From: Ophiura sarsii
Taxonomy: Eukaryota; Echinodermata; Ophiuroidea; Amphilepidida; Ophiuridae
Length of the DNA stretch: 64,000 nt
Direction: 5' to 3'
Assembly: GCA_035610835.1 (NCBI GenBank)
Contig: CM069448.1
Coordinates: forward strand, 13,578,462-13,642,461
Each line of letters begins with the position of its first letter. Positions within the stretch are counted from its first letter, which is position 1. This document shows, piece after piece, positions 12,005-24,115 of this stretch. The translations under genes were made by a program, and so were the position numbers. The notes beneath the pieces are model-generated. The model was not told where the DNA came from, did no database searches, and saw nothing but the letters and a program-made list of their open reading frames with translations.

Positions 12005-13430
12005 GAGTTAACCAGATGATGACATGACTAGATAAATTACTAGATAATTGCGAGATATTTTACAGATGATGTGATATTGACTAGATAATTTCGACATAAT
12101 TTACAGATGACGTGATAATTGACGAGATGACGAGATTATTGACTAGATAATTGCAAGATAATTTACAGAAGACGTGTTTATTGACTAGATAATTGCGAGA
12201 TAATTTACAGATGACGTGATAATTGACGAAATGACGAGATAATTTACAGATGACGTGATTATTGACTAGATAATTGCGAGATAATTTACAGATGACGTGT
12301 TTATTGACTAGATAATTGCGAGATAATTTACACATGACGTGATAATTGACAAGATTACGAGATCATTTACAGATGAAGGGATTATTGACTAGATAATTGC
12401 AAGATAATTTACAGATGACGTGATTATTGACGAGATAATTGCAAGATAATTGCAAGATAATTTACAGATGACGTATTTATTGACTAGATAATTGCGAGAT
12501 AAGTAATGTGACGTGTTCTACCAAAACCAGACACAATTGGGCAAGATATCAAAATTGAGTTAGTAATTGATTATTAAAGTAGAGATATTCAGCTTTACAG
12601 TGGTACCTCTCTTTTTTTAATCGAACTTCCCAAAGCGGAGTTACATCATTTTCAAGTTCGTCTTTTACGGTCTTTATGAAAACTCCAAACTGAGATATCG
12701 CCCTTTAAAGTTACTAGAACTAGGCTTTTAACTAGAACTAGGCTTTTTTAAATCACTGAAACATACATTAAGGATGCTTTTTAATCTGAATCTTTCACAA
12801 TATTGTTATAAACACTCTGAAGATTAATTATTTACCAGAAACTCAAATTCCCCCAAAAATCACCCCCAATTATGTTTTGGGCTATTTCTCAGTTTTCGAT
12901 AATTAACGAGATGACGAGACAATTTACAGATGACGTGATTATTGACTAGTATAGGTAATTGCGAGATAATTTACAGATGACGTGTTTATTGACTAGATAA
13001 TTGCAAGATAATTTACAGACGACATATTTATTGACTAGATAATTGCGAGATAATTTACAGATGACGTGATAATTGATGAGGTCGAGATGACAAGATAATT
13101 TACAGATGACGTGATTCGATTATTGACTAGATAATTACGAGATAATTTACAGATTATGCGTTTATTGACAATATAATTGCGAGATAATTTACAGATGACG
13201 TGTTTATTGACTAGATAATTGCGAGATAATTTACAGATGACGTGATAATTGACAAGATGACGAGATAATTTACAGATGACGGTATTATTGACTAGATAAT
13301 TGCGAGGTAATATACAGATGACGTGATTATTGACTAGATAATTGCGAGATAATTTACTGATGACGTGATAATTGAAGAGATGACGAGATGATTTACAGAT
13401 GACGTGATAATTGATGAGTTGACAACTTTT
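12005..13430. repeat. Minisatellite array A, mixed 42-bp and 39-bp units
   Basis: The long unit begins GATTATTGACTAGATAATTG, continues CGAGATAATTTACAGATGAC and then GT, about 42 bp. A shorter form (GATAATTGACGAGATGACGA then GATAATTTACAGATGACGT) is about 39 bp, and the two are intermingled. About 12508-12900 interrupts the array with unrelated sequence that itself has a duplicated TAGAACTAGGCTTTT. Apparent open frames through the array are repeat translations, not genes. Confidence 0.9.
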
Positions 13431-13680
13431 TTGCGAGTTATCAGTTTTGCCAATACCGTGCTTTCGTTGCGCAATTGGGGTACTTTTGCTTTTGACTAGT
13501 GTGCCGCGTGTTGAAAAGGTGTGCTGTGGTTTGCTAAAAATTGGGCTACTAGTATGTTGCTATCTTCCGTATATAGCAAGTTTATTAGAGTAAGTGGCTA
13601 TCTTCAGTAGATAGCAAGTATATCAGAGTAAGTGGCTATCTTCAGTAGATAGCAAGTTTATCAGAGATCTTTAGTAGATA

Positions 13681-14600
13681 ATATAATAATAATAATACAA
13701 CGACTCTTGTATAGCGCTTTACACCGAAGTCCCATAGCGCTTACAAATAACAAAACAAAACAACAAAACAAAAACAAAAACAAAAACAGAGCAAAACATA
13801 TGAAAGACACAATATACCAGGAAACTAAAGATACAAAAATAAAATTAAATGTTACAAAATGCCATTTCAAAGAGATATGTTTTCAGAGATGATTTGAATT
13901 GATTAAGAGTCTGAGAGTTCTTAATATGAAATGGTAATTTGTTCCAGAGTTCACAAGATGCATGGCGAAAACTACGATGACCATATGAAGTTGTACTAAC
14001 CAATGGTGGAACAAGATTTTGTTTTGAAGATGAGCGGAGGTTGCGAACAGGCTTGTATTCCTGAATCAAGTCAGTGAGATATTCTGGAGCAAGTCCATGA
14101 AGACATTTATAAGTCAAGAGAAGTATTTTGTACATGATGCGAAACTTAACAGGCAACCAATGAAGATCACGAAGCACAGGAGTGATATGTTCTGAGAAGC
14201 GAGTACGTGTGACAAGTCTTGCAGCAGAATTTTGAATACGTTGTAGCTTAGAAATATGGGAGTCTGGAAGTCCGTATAAAAGGCTGTTGCACATATCAAG
14301 ATGACAAGTGATGAACGCATGAACTAAAGTCTCAGTCAATTTTTCATCAAGACAATTTCGGATGCGGCCAATTTTGTAGAGAGCAAAAGAGGCTGAACGG
14401 CATTTATTATTTATGTAGACATTCATGCTGAGATCATTAGCTACAATAACACCAAGATTACGGGCAGATTTAACAGGTTGAATAGGAACATTGTTAATGT
14501 CAACAGACGGAAGAGGAGAATTTTTTCTAAACTTAGATGTGATGTGAAGAACTTCAGTTTTGTCTTCGTTTAGTTTCAAATGATTAGCTGTGGACCACAA
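13681..14600 (-). mobile_element. 5'-truncated LINE (CR1/L2-like) inserted in array B
   Basis: The insert begins at 13681 (its 3' end, a TTATTATTATT-type microsatellite tail when read on the minus strand) and stops abruptly at 14600 where array B resumes. GATA flanks both sides (13677-13680 and 14601-14604), a possible short target duplication. The coding part is described separately. Five-prime truncation and a short simple-repeat tail are typical of the CR1/L2 group. Confidence 0.85.
13845..14600 (-). pseudogene. LINE reverse transcriptase, C-terminal part
   Basis: The minus-strand frame from about 14600 to the stop at 13845 encodes about 250 residues of the thumb and C-terminal region of a non-LTR retrotransposon reverse transcriptase. 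Recognisable family landmarks are NHLKLNEDKTEVL near the start, ARNLGVIVANDLSMN, YGLPDSHISKLQRIQNSAARL, HWLPVKFRIMYKILLLTYKCL and ELWNKLPF...TLNQFKSSLKTYLF at the end. The frame is uninterrupted, which suggests a fairly recent insertion. The catalytic palm with the FADD motif and the endonuclease lie upstream of the truncation, so the copy cannot move by itself. The first dozen codons of the open frame (14601-14636) come from array B, not from the element. The element's placement among CR1/L2-type families is by overall pattern only. Confidence 0.9.
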
Positions 14601-15503
14601 GATAACAAGTCTATCAGAGTAAGTTGCTATCTTCACTAGACACCAAGTATATCAGAGTAAGTTACTATCTTCAGTAGATAGCAAGTCTATCAGAGTAAGT
14701 TGCTATCTTCAGTAGATAGCAAGTATATCAGAGTAAGTGGCTATCTTCAGTAAATAGCAAGTCTATCAAGAGTAAGTTACTATATTTAGTAGATAACATC
14801 AAGTCTATCAGAGTAAGTTGCTATCTTCACTAGACACCAAGTATACCAGAGAAAGTTGCTATCTTCAGTAGATAGCAAATCTATCAGAGTAAATTGCTAT
14901 AGTCAGTGATAGCAAGTATATCAGAGTACGGTGCTATCTTCAGTAGATAGCAAGTCTATCAGAGTAAGTTGCTATCTTTAGTAGATAACAAGTCTATCAG
15001 AGTAAGTTGCTATCTTCACTAGACCAAGTTTACCAGAGAAAGTTGCTATCTTCAGTAGTCAGTAGATAGCAAATCTATCAGAGTAAATTGCTATTTTCAG
15101 TACTAGCAAGTATATCAGAGTAAGGTGCTATCTTCAGTCAGTAGATAACAAGTTTATCAGAGTAAGTTGCTATCTTCAGTGAGACACCATGTCTATTAGA
15201 GTAAGTTGCTATCTTCAGTAGATAACAAGTATATATATCAGAGTAAATTGCTATATGCAGTAGACACCAAATCTATAAGAGTAAGTGTTGCTATCTTCAG
15301 TAGATAGCAACTTATTCTGATAGACTTGGCAACTTACTCTGATATACTTGCTATTTACTAATGATAGCAACTTACTCTGATAGACTTGCTATCTGAATAT
15401 AGCATGCAACTTATTCTGATAGACTTTCTATTCTATCTACTGAAGAAAGCAACTTACTCTGCTAGATTTGGTGTCTACTGCATATTTAGTGCAATTTACT
15501 CTG

Positions 15504-16750
15504 ATGCTTTCGCCGTCACTGGTACGGAGAAAAGAAGACAATGAAAACAAATGTTTGAAGGAAAATAATTTGGATTTGAACACAATCATGGTTTGGATGT
15601 TGTTTAATTTAAGAATTTGAATGTGGTGGGGGAAATTGCCAAACAATTGACCCGTACCACCCCACCCCAATTTGTGCCGCTTATGCGCTCCTTACCCTTC
15701 CTCCTCGTTTTTATTTGTTACTCTTTTGTCAATGGGGGCATGCTGGCCGCCTGGATAACCCGTTTGAACCACTTTGTTAAGGTGGGGTCAACAAGTTTTC
15801 CAGTTTGTAAAGGAGGGGGGGGGGGGGGGTCACAAAAGTTAAGACACCGAAAAATGCAAGTTGCCCACCCCACTTCTGAACGCTCCCTTATTATAATAAA
15901 ATCATCCTGAAAAGCTGAAAAGGATGAGTGTTATTTTTCGCATTCTTCTTGTACTAACACGACCAAAAATATTGACATTTCAATACAAACCATTTAATGA
16001 GTGACCGATCAAAATTCACCTTTTTCTGATGATTTTCATAACCACAATGAATCTGGTTGAATGAAGCTTCATTAAAATTATCCACTTTAATATTTTCATG
16101 AATCAAATGGAAGACATGCCTACTTTACAGGCGATGAAAAGACTAAACATTCCATGTATTCAACCCTCCCTGACAGTGGCGGACAGGCGGCGATCGGGTC
16201 AGTGGGCCTGGCGGCCTGGCCAGAACATTCAAAGAGTTGTTTAATAATTAAAGGCTATACAACTATTGGCTACCCTTTTAAATGATAGCTTGACCACATA
16301 AACGGGCTATTTCATAAAATTGCACAACCTTTTTTACTGTACACGGTTTATGCGGTTCAGTATTTTCTCCAATGTTACCAAATCAATGTTTAATTTTGGG
16401 TCGTTGTCGAGTTCCTTCTGGACGATCATTTTAAACATACATACAGTTTAACACACATACATAATCATTTACATTTTTTTTTTTCCCCGATTTTTTTTGT
16501 AAATAATTAAAGAAAAAAAAATCAAAACGAAGGTAGACGTCAAAGAGAGTAATTGAAATTCGCGTTGAATTTGAAATTGAAGTCGATCCAAAGGCTATAC
16601 AAAAAGGTCTGTCTCATAGAAGAAAAAAAAGCCCTGCTAAATACGGGTTTTGTGTGTGTTTTTGCCATTTTGGCCCACTCCCTCACCCCCTTCAGAGCCA
16701 ATTTCTACATATATCTACATATATGCATGTTCTCGTCAACGCCTTTCAGC
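15504..16750. other. Non-coding sequence with poly-G run
   Basis: Contains a poly-G run near 15815-15829 and a purine-rich stretch near 16470-16520. No exon recognised. Confidence 0.35.
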
Positions 16751-16955
16751 CCCCCCCCCCCCCCGGGGGTACTCACGTATGTAAGGCATGCGGGGACGTG
16801 CCGCTCCAGTGGGTCGTTTTTTCTAAATGAAGCAAAACCCCTAAAAATGGGTACCGATTTTTCCAAACTCACCCTTAGAAATGGGTAGGGGTTTTGAATC
16901 TCCAGCGGCACACCCTCGACCAAACCAAATCTGAGTACCCCCCCCCCCCCCCGGG
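16751..16955. mobile_element. Short TIR element with perfect 8-bp target duplication
   Basis: CTTTCAGC occurs directly at both borders (743-750 and 956-963 of the 16.7-17.0 kb interval). The body starts with a C run, then CCCGGGGGTACTCA, and ends TGAGTACCCC followed by a C run and CCGGG, so the inner GGGTACTCA / TGAGTACCC segments pair. The inner part also holds the pair AAACCCCTAAAAATGGGTA / AGAAATGGGTAGGGGTTTT. An 8-bp duplication fits hAT-type or related transposons. Confidence 0.8.
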
Positions 16956-17633
16956 CTTTCAGCAACTAGACAAGCTCTCAGTGCTACCTAGAGAGATGAT
17001 ATTTTTGTTTAGTTTTCAACTGAGACCGTCTCAGGTTTTCAAGTTGGGCTTATCGTGTAGGGTTATGCGGCAAAAGTGACTACACATCATAGATTAAAAT
17101 AATAATTCTCTGTGCTTCACATGCGCGCGAGGGTATGTGAGTTTCTTTTTTTTTCTTGGCCGCAATCTATAAAATAATGAATTCCTTTACCGTCTGGGTG
17201 TGAGTACAGACGAGTTCTGGCTGGCCCTCATCGGTTATATTTAGTTGTTTATGTCAAAGGTCGAGAAAGTTTACAGAAACTTAGCAACATAGTGATTTCT
17301 TTCTTATCATTTGTCTCACTATTTCAGCAAGATACATCACGGATATTGCCGTAGTAAGCCCATGGATGCTTTGCGCTTGATTATGTTCTAATCATGGTGT
17401 GATGTGTATTTACAGTGTGCTGGTCACTCGTATTTGGTTGACATCCGTGTGTAGTGAATAGTAAAATCATACTGTTGAATTCGACAGGTTTGTGTTGAAT
17501 TGTATTGTAGATGAAAAGGATACCTTTTTAACATAGTCCCAGATAACATAAATGTATCACATGAAGCCTAAATATATACCAAAAAACCAAAAACCAAACT
17601 ATCCCTTAAAATGTCTGATGATACGTTGTGCGA

Positions 17634-19213
17634 CAAGACGTTCAAACGTGGTTAGACGTCCCATTCATATTACAATGGATACAATAGACTGCAATATTCC
17701 TTTGTTGTCACAATACAAATCCTCTTCCTCCGATCGTTATGAGGGCCACTTCAACTTTCATGATTTGCGCTAGTAGACCAATTATCCAGTTATCGATTAC
17801 ACGAGTGAGCCACCAAATGTGATGATGATGACGTCATGTTTCAACCCAGGCAGGACCGGATTGAAATTAAATTTTGCAATCTGCAGGAATTCTTTTCAAA
17901 TATCGGGAGGTGGTTTTATCACTAATTTAAGTTCGAAATTGATACTCAAGACTGAGTTAGTTTATGACTTTCAATAACATTCCCGGGCAACAAGCACTTG
18001 CTCCAACTTTCTGACTTCGATTATATTAATTAAATTAAACTAGGCATGTTTGTTGTACTTTCCAAATATAGTAACGGGATTCAATAATTTTGATATTTGA
18101 AACATTTTATGCAATTCTGAATGTCGTCTGCAGACGCTTGCCGCATGGAAAGTGTTAAAATAACTTAAATTAATTTAATACCTAAATTGACTACCGGTAC
18201 TAGTCTATCCATGGGTCAGATATCAAACACTTATTTCTATCCCTATAGAATTCATAAGACTTAAATTTCAGGTTGCGTCATATGTATTTCCTATGCGTAT
18301 GAGAAGGTCAAAGTAAAAATGACGAAAGGCGATTATTTTAAAAATAGAACACAAAACATTAAGATGTCAATGACTTTGCGACACGTGTTTTGCTACATTT
18401 TTAGAAAGTGTGTCCGATGCTTATAATATTGTCCATTTTAGTGCATGTTCTTTAGGCCACAAGAGCAGAGCACTATAGTGTTAAAAAGCACGGTTAAAAA
18501 GGTTGGATGGTTCCGATTTCTGGCACGATCTTCAACTCGATATTTTCCGTTTGAGATGCATAATTAAAATGGTTCTTATTAATTTTAGAAGCATAGGGTG
18601 ACATGAAATTTGCCCATTTGGACTGAGACATCCATCAGGCTGTCATCCCATAGACATTACATTTAAACCAGACACCTACGTCCGTTTAATTGAAATAGGC
18701 CTAGGCCTTCATTATTCAGCATGACCTATGTTTAATTAACCCCCTTGTATTTAGCTGAAAGACATCGATCAAATTGTGTACTTTTAATATATATCTATTA
18801 AAGATGCAAGCTAGATCGAGTTTCGACTTTGAGCTCGCCGGATAACTCATAGACCTAACTCGATTTTGATATCAAGTGTCACAAGATTGTCAAGTGTCTG
18901 ATCTGCTCATTTAATAAAACCATATACTTGCAAATAATAATCGGCTGAGGTGCTTGATATGCCATCATCATCCAAGTACCTCAATGATAATTTTTAATAG
19001 AAGGCGGTACGCTTTATCAATAATAGTATCCTACCTCTCCTGATTACACGGTCATGACGTAATTATCGATCAATCATGTCAATATCTATCATCATATCGT
19101 GTCAAGTGGCTGAGATTATAAAACGATTTGAAAAACACCAATCAAAGGACAATTTCAGTCTATTGTATCCATTGTAATATGAATGGGACGTCTAACCACG
19201 TTTGAACGTCTTG
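17634..19213. repeat. Perfect 58-bp inverted repeat, 1.46 kb apart
   Basis: The left arm 17634-17691 starts CAAGACGTTCAAACGTGG and the right arm 19156-19213 is its exact reverse complement, ending CCACGTTTGAACGTCTTG. Pairing continues more weakly inwards (CTTTGTTG at about 17700 against CAATCAAAG at about 19140). The interior has no coding frame. This may be a non-autonomous TIR transposon, though I could not find a target duplication. Confidence 0.75.
18040..18170. repeat. Dispersed repeat, related to 42040-42260
   Basis: The segments GGCATGTTTGT, ATGTCGTCTGCAGACGC and GCATGGAAAGTGTTAAA recur in inverted orientation around 42035-42170, and the last also directly near 42251. This suggests a shared interspersed family of unknown type. 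Confidence 0.55.
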
Positions 19214-20450
19214 TGTTGTGCGAGTATAATACTCAACAAGAAGAGGTTTCTGCACGGTATACTGTACTTTAAAATTAGGTCGGCCCGGAGTGACGTCACA
19301 TGCCGTTGAGCGCAAACCAAAGAGGTAAATAAAGCATATAAGGCATTGTACACAGCATGACGCAATCCCTTGTAGAAACATAAAACTGATAGGTTGTTAA
19401 AACGTCTGGTTTGTTGTCAACGGCAAATGGTAAAAAGTACCCAGATTATCGGGCCGACCTATAGGAAGATGATGATGATGAAGCCATGTAAGCCTCTAGC
19501 TGAGGCTCTATATCTTATAACTCAAACAATGTTGTATGTGTGTATTGTATGTATTGTAGAGATTTCAGAATAACAACTTCACCTCTTCACAGAGGGCCCG
19601 CAATTTCCTGCACATTGTTTATCTAAAAAACCCTCTCGCAAATTGTGTAGAGCACCCCGCAAAATCTCTCACAGATTGTATAGACCCAGCACACAAAATC
19701 CCAAACAGATGTCCATGGGTGGGACCAAAACCAAAATCTATAAAAGGGGCAGTATTTTGCCAGGGAGATTCATTATGATTGGAGCTCTCGACCATGGCAC
19801 ATCTATTCTGGTGGTAGTCCTTGACTAGACCTAACTTCACTTCCCAACTGCTGCTTGCAGTTGGGAAGTGACATCTGTCCTGCTGCACACGCTTATGGTT
19901 GTTTTTTCTACGGCCGAAAATCATTACGAATTTAATACAGTGAACAGCCACGTGTTTACAAATATGTTTCATAGTAGTACAATATATAACAGTTCTCAAT
20001 AAAGTTACCTTATTTCACAAAATATGAAGTGAATTCGGTGAAATTGCCCTCATTTTGTGTGTCAATTATGTGACCACGTAGAAATTCATGGTTTAACCCA
20101 TTGTTAACGGGCCCACCTTGACGATTTTGTGAATTAAGTTGTTTACGTACGTCAGAATTGCAATCACTTGCAATGAACTGGCAACCCTCGAGGTGTGGGC
20201 ACGTCACTAAAATGAGTACCACTAAAATCATTATACTTCGGAATATCTGTCGGGCTCTTTTAGGTCATAAAACAGCACAGGGAAAAGAAGTTATTATTTT
20301 ATTATTTGTTGGCTCGTCTTTAGTATTTAGTATTTCTGCCATTGACACGATTTGACACCCATGGTTATGTTTAAAGGTTTATTCAGAGTGATGTATTGGA
20401 GGCTGCGCCCATTATTAATTTCCACATTTTACAATTATTATTGTGTGTAT
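19214..20450. other. Non-coding sequence with one perfect hairpin
   Basis: CACTTCCCAACTG (19838-19850) and CAGTTGGGAAGTG (19858-19870) form a perfect 13-bp hairpin with a 7-base loop. It is small and isolated; nothing shows it is transcribed. No other feature recognised. Confidence 0.5.
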
Positions 20451-20600
20451 AAGGTTTATCGTAGATAGAAAAAAAGCCATTGATTATCCTATTCTGATGC
20501 ATTGTGGGTTCGCAAATGGAGCAGATTTGCACCCGCAATCCACCCACAATGCATCAGAAAAGGATAATCAATGGCTTTTTTTCTATCTACGATAAACCTT
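20451..20600. mobile_element. Palindromic MITE, AAGGTTTATCG family, copy 1
   Basis: The left arm starts AAGGTTTATCGTAGATAGAA and the right arm ends with its reverse complement. Arms of about 60 bp also share GCCATTGATTATCCT and TGATGCATTG. The 150-bp element folds almost completely on itself. A related but longer copy lies in intron 8 of the EF-hand gene (38408-38677). Confidence 0.85.
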
Positions 20601-23119
20601 ATTCTGTTGTGTGTATATGCGTATCACTTAGAGATTTCATAAATACTTCTGTGGGGCCATGGGGGGGGGGGGGGGGGGGGGGGTGGTTCTATAATCTATA
20701 ATAACAGAAACGATAACAATATTTTATACAAACCTATAGACATAGGGTATACACAAACTAAAATATTATAACATAATTGAAAAGTCAAACAAAATCTGTG
20801 TAGGTCTTCTTCTTTATATATTTAGCTTCTGTAGTGATCCTTTCACAAGATTATTTGATGGAACCCCCTCTTCAAAATTGCTACCAATTGATCCCGCCAC
20901 CATTGTGTAACGAACTAAAAATGGCTATCAAGTTTCACCTGAATATTCAACAATTGAAGCTGATTTGAGTTTTACATTCATTGATCCATGTTTATCTTCA
21001 ATTCGTATTGCTTCTTAAATATTAATTAGTTATTAAAATGTAAGTCCTCGGTCTGACCTTGTAGCATATTTGTATGTAGTTCGATGTTATTAGAATTACA
21101 AACAAACACTGTTTGTAAACACTGTATTTACAGTGGCAAGTAAAATCTGTAACAAGGGCAAATGCTCGTAACACCGTACGCGTAAACGCAGCCCCCGCCG
21201 CCCGGTTTAGTTCAAGAAAAGCCGCCTTAATCCTCTCAATTCATACGATTATTAGCTTACTACAAGTAAGCTAAAGAGACTCGAAGCGAAAGGTCACGGT
21301 ATAGGTCAAGGGGAAAGTGCGACTATGAAATATGGTTTTATCTTGGTCACACAAGTGGTATTTGTCGGGAAATGTACTTGAGATAGTGAAACAATATGAT
21401 CGCATAAATATGTTATAAAATGGGCTTGATTGCCATTCGACAAAATAGGTAATTTTGCGTTATTTTCTTTATTGTCAAAATTGTATTGAAAATGCATGTG
21501 AAAACGCTATGATAGAAAGTTGATTAACAATGACACGCGTGTTCATGACGTACAAGCGTGATTGTCTTATTGTGATTGGTTTAACTACGAGAGATCATTA
21601 TTATTCATGATACGAAATCAGCGGCAAAAATGGGTGGGGAGGTCGTTTTTCGTTAATTGATGTTAATCGCTTCTGTATATATTCTTCAAACTATATCTCC
21701 GATTTCAGCGGCCAAAATTAATGGAAAATAATGTTTTCAAAGGTTTTTCATCATGAGGTGCTGTTAAAAATTCGCGAAAAAGAGTAAAACTTGCAAATAT
21801 TGCCTTGCCAAAATGCTGAATTTGCGTGCATTATCGTGCGTAATATTTTTTATTACCCCCACCAGTTTGGTATCGTCTGCCATTGATAAAACTTGTGGAC
21901 GAATGACATAAACTCAATGGGTAAAACACTTCCGGGTTTGGAGCTCGGGTCTTCGGAGGAAAATTTGCGGGGTTTTGATTGGTCATTTGGCACTGCCGAA
22001 TGAATCTTCGGAAAAACGATAGATGACCCAACTTCATCTTTTCTCGCTTCAAAATCGATCAAGTGGTTCAAAAGTTACGACGATGTGAAGAGTTCATCTT
22101 CAAATTTCCACCTGAAGATTTCGTCCGATAATGTAGCGAGTAGGTATGGTAGTAAATAATATTATATAGATTAATAATAATTAATAATATCGTAGACTTT
22201 AATTCATTTTCACCCGCAACTTTCATGATGAAATGTTCTTGTTCTGAGTACCCTATACTTTGTATTGACAGCTTGGACCATTACATGAGTGTGGCAGGCA
22301 ACTCTGATGTCGTTTATGCACGTACGCCACTGCAGTGAGCATACAACATGCGGTTCATTTTCATTACGACATGATTTTGCCGTGAAATCGTGCACTTGGT
22401 AGAGGACTGATATGTATTTCACTTGAAAATGCAGTAGTTGTAATGTTTTGATGTATATAAATACTTGCTTAAAATCATCACTGAAACCAGACGATCGTCG
22501 CAATAATTTTTCTGTCGAACCGCCATCTTGTTTATAGTAACCGCCCACAACCTTCCCGATGCGCCCTATTTGGGCGCTTGTTCAAAGTTCGCCATTCATA
22601 AAATCATCGAAACCGTGCAATTAGACATGATGCGCCCAAAACAAATCTTTCTTTGCACATACGTTGGGCGTAAACTGGCTTAGGTTATTTTTAATTGCGA
22701 TTGAGTTTTGTTATGATTCAATATTTTAGACAGAAATTATAATAAAATGCGTTGAGTTAATGAATTTCTTGGATAAGTTTCTTTAATTTACCATCCATAC
22801 TGCATAATATAGGCACGTGCCTAATTAATTATTACTAGGCCGAAATTATAGCACTGCACTGGTCGTAAATGTAAACATTTTTTATTGGGAAAAGTAAAAA
22901 TATTCCAATACAAATTAATTCGAACTTACTACTTCATGACTTACTTGTCCTTTTATTATGCCTTTAGTTTTGGTTCTAAATTTGTATTTATTATAGTGAA
23001 AACAAATAGTAATAGTTTTCATAATTTTTTGGGAGGGGGGTAGGGTTCTTTGTAATGACTTAATCCAAATTTCAAAATTGAATTTGCATAAAAATTAAAA
23101 TCTTAATTGTTTAGGTAGG
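20601..23119. other. Non-coding sequence with poly-G run and one possible first exon that I do not call
   Basis: A poly-G run lies at about 20659-20682. On the minus strand near 22523 an ATGGCGG start in a mildly CpG-rich setting could be a first exon, but no recognisable protein follows. No other feature seen. Confidence 0.35.
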
Positions 23120-23465
23120 TAGGGGAACTTTATGTTACGGAACTTGCTTTTATTACTTCTTTAAACGTTACATTACTTTACGTTACATTACGTTTAATAC
23201 CCTACGTTACGTTACGTTACTTTACGTTATGTTACTTTACGTTAGTTTACCTTAGATTAATTTACTTTACGTTACGTTACGTTACTTTGCGTTACGTTAC
23301 TTTACATTAGTTTACCTTAGGATAATTTACGTTACGTTACTTTACGTTACGTTACGTTACATTAGTTAACGTTACGTTACTTTAAGTTACGTTACTTTAG
23401 CCTAGGTTACTTTACGTTACGTTAGGTTACTTTGCGTTATGTTACATTACTTTACTTAGGCCTAC
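23120..23465. repeat. GTTAC/TTTAC pentamer microsatellite
   Basis: About 300 bp of interspersed GTTAC and TTTAC pentamers (for example CGTTACGTTACTTTACGTTA) with occasional substitutions such as TTTACCTTAG. Confidence 0.95.
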
Positions 23466-23554
23466 ACACACATCATTTCATTGGTGGGAGGGCACCAGTG
23501 GAGGCAAGCCTTCTGGCAGGGGATGCCGCCACCTAAATTACATCCCTGTGCTGG

Positions 23555-24115
23555 GATTTTTATAGGTAAATTGTATTTTTATCTCAATTTTTCTAATTGA
23601 CTTTTCAAACTAATTATTTTATAATAATTATTAGGTTCCGATGAAGACATCGATGAGTCCATGGTTCCGGTGATTTAGCCTCTTTCTGAAGCAATACCTG
23701 GTATTCGTTCCTATATACCGCTCCCAGCCTCCCACCATCAAGAAGAAGAAGTCAATGTTTCCCTTTCTGGCCCATCAACATCAGTCTCACTGGATATGGC
23801 TTCAGAGTCATCAAATCAAGCTGGTATGTATTTGGTAGAATTTTATAACACAATCATTCATAATACTAAATAAATTATGTCCCATGAATTATATAAATAC
23901 TACGGTAATAAGTTGGGGGATTGAATGTTGTTGGATTTTTATTAAATAAATTGTATTTCTATCTCAATTTTTCTAATTGACTTTTCAAACTGATTCTTTT
24001 AGGTTCCGATGAGGAGTCCATGGTTCCGGTGACTGAGCCCCTGTCTGAAGCAAGACCTCGTATTCCTTCCTCTTTACCGCTCCCACCATCAAGCTCAAGA
24101 AGATTGAAATTACAA
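23555..24115. repeat. About 380-bp tandem duplication covering the exon pair
   Basis: The intronic lead CTCAATTTTTCTAATTGACT with the following exon start occurs at about 23583 and again at about 23963, an offset of 380 bp. The duplication includes the acceptor and about 120 bp of coding sequence. Confidence 0.8.

Larger units (their letters stand above)
13557..15503. repeat. Minisatellite array B, 38-bp units with palindromic core
   Basis: The unit is TTGCTATCTTCAGTAGATAG followed by CAAGTCTATCAGAGTAAG (about 38 bp) with many variants. Its first half is an imperfect palindrome, TTGCTATCT-N5-AGATAGCAA. The array is split by a LINE fragment at 13681-14600. At 15288-15310 the orientation of the units flips: sequence to the right reads ACTTATTCTGATAGACTT, the reverse complement of the unit. 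The inverted part runs to about 15500. Confidence 0.9.

Noticed and set aside
12081..12335. 84-codon minus-strand frame with repeated peptide
   Set aside because: It is a translation of minisatellite array A.
22210..22548. 112-codon minus-strand frame and a nearby ATGGCGG start at about 22523
   Set aside because: It could be a first exon, but no known protein start is recognisable and no strong donor follows. Evidence is too thin to call.
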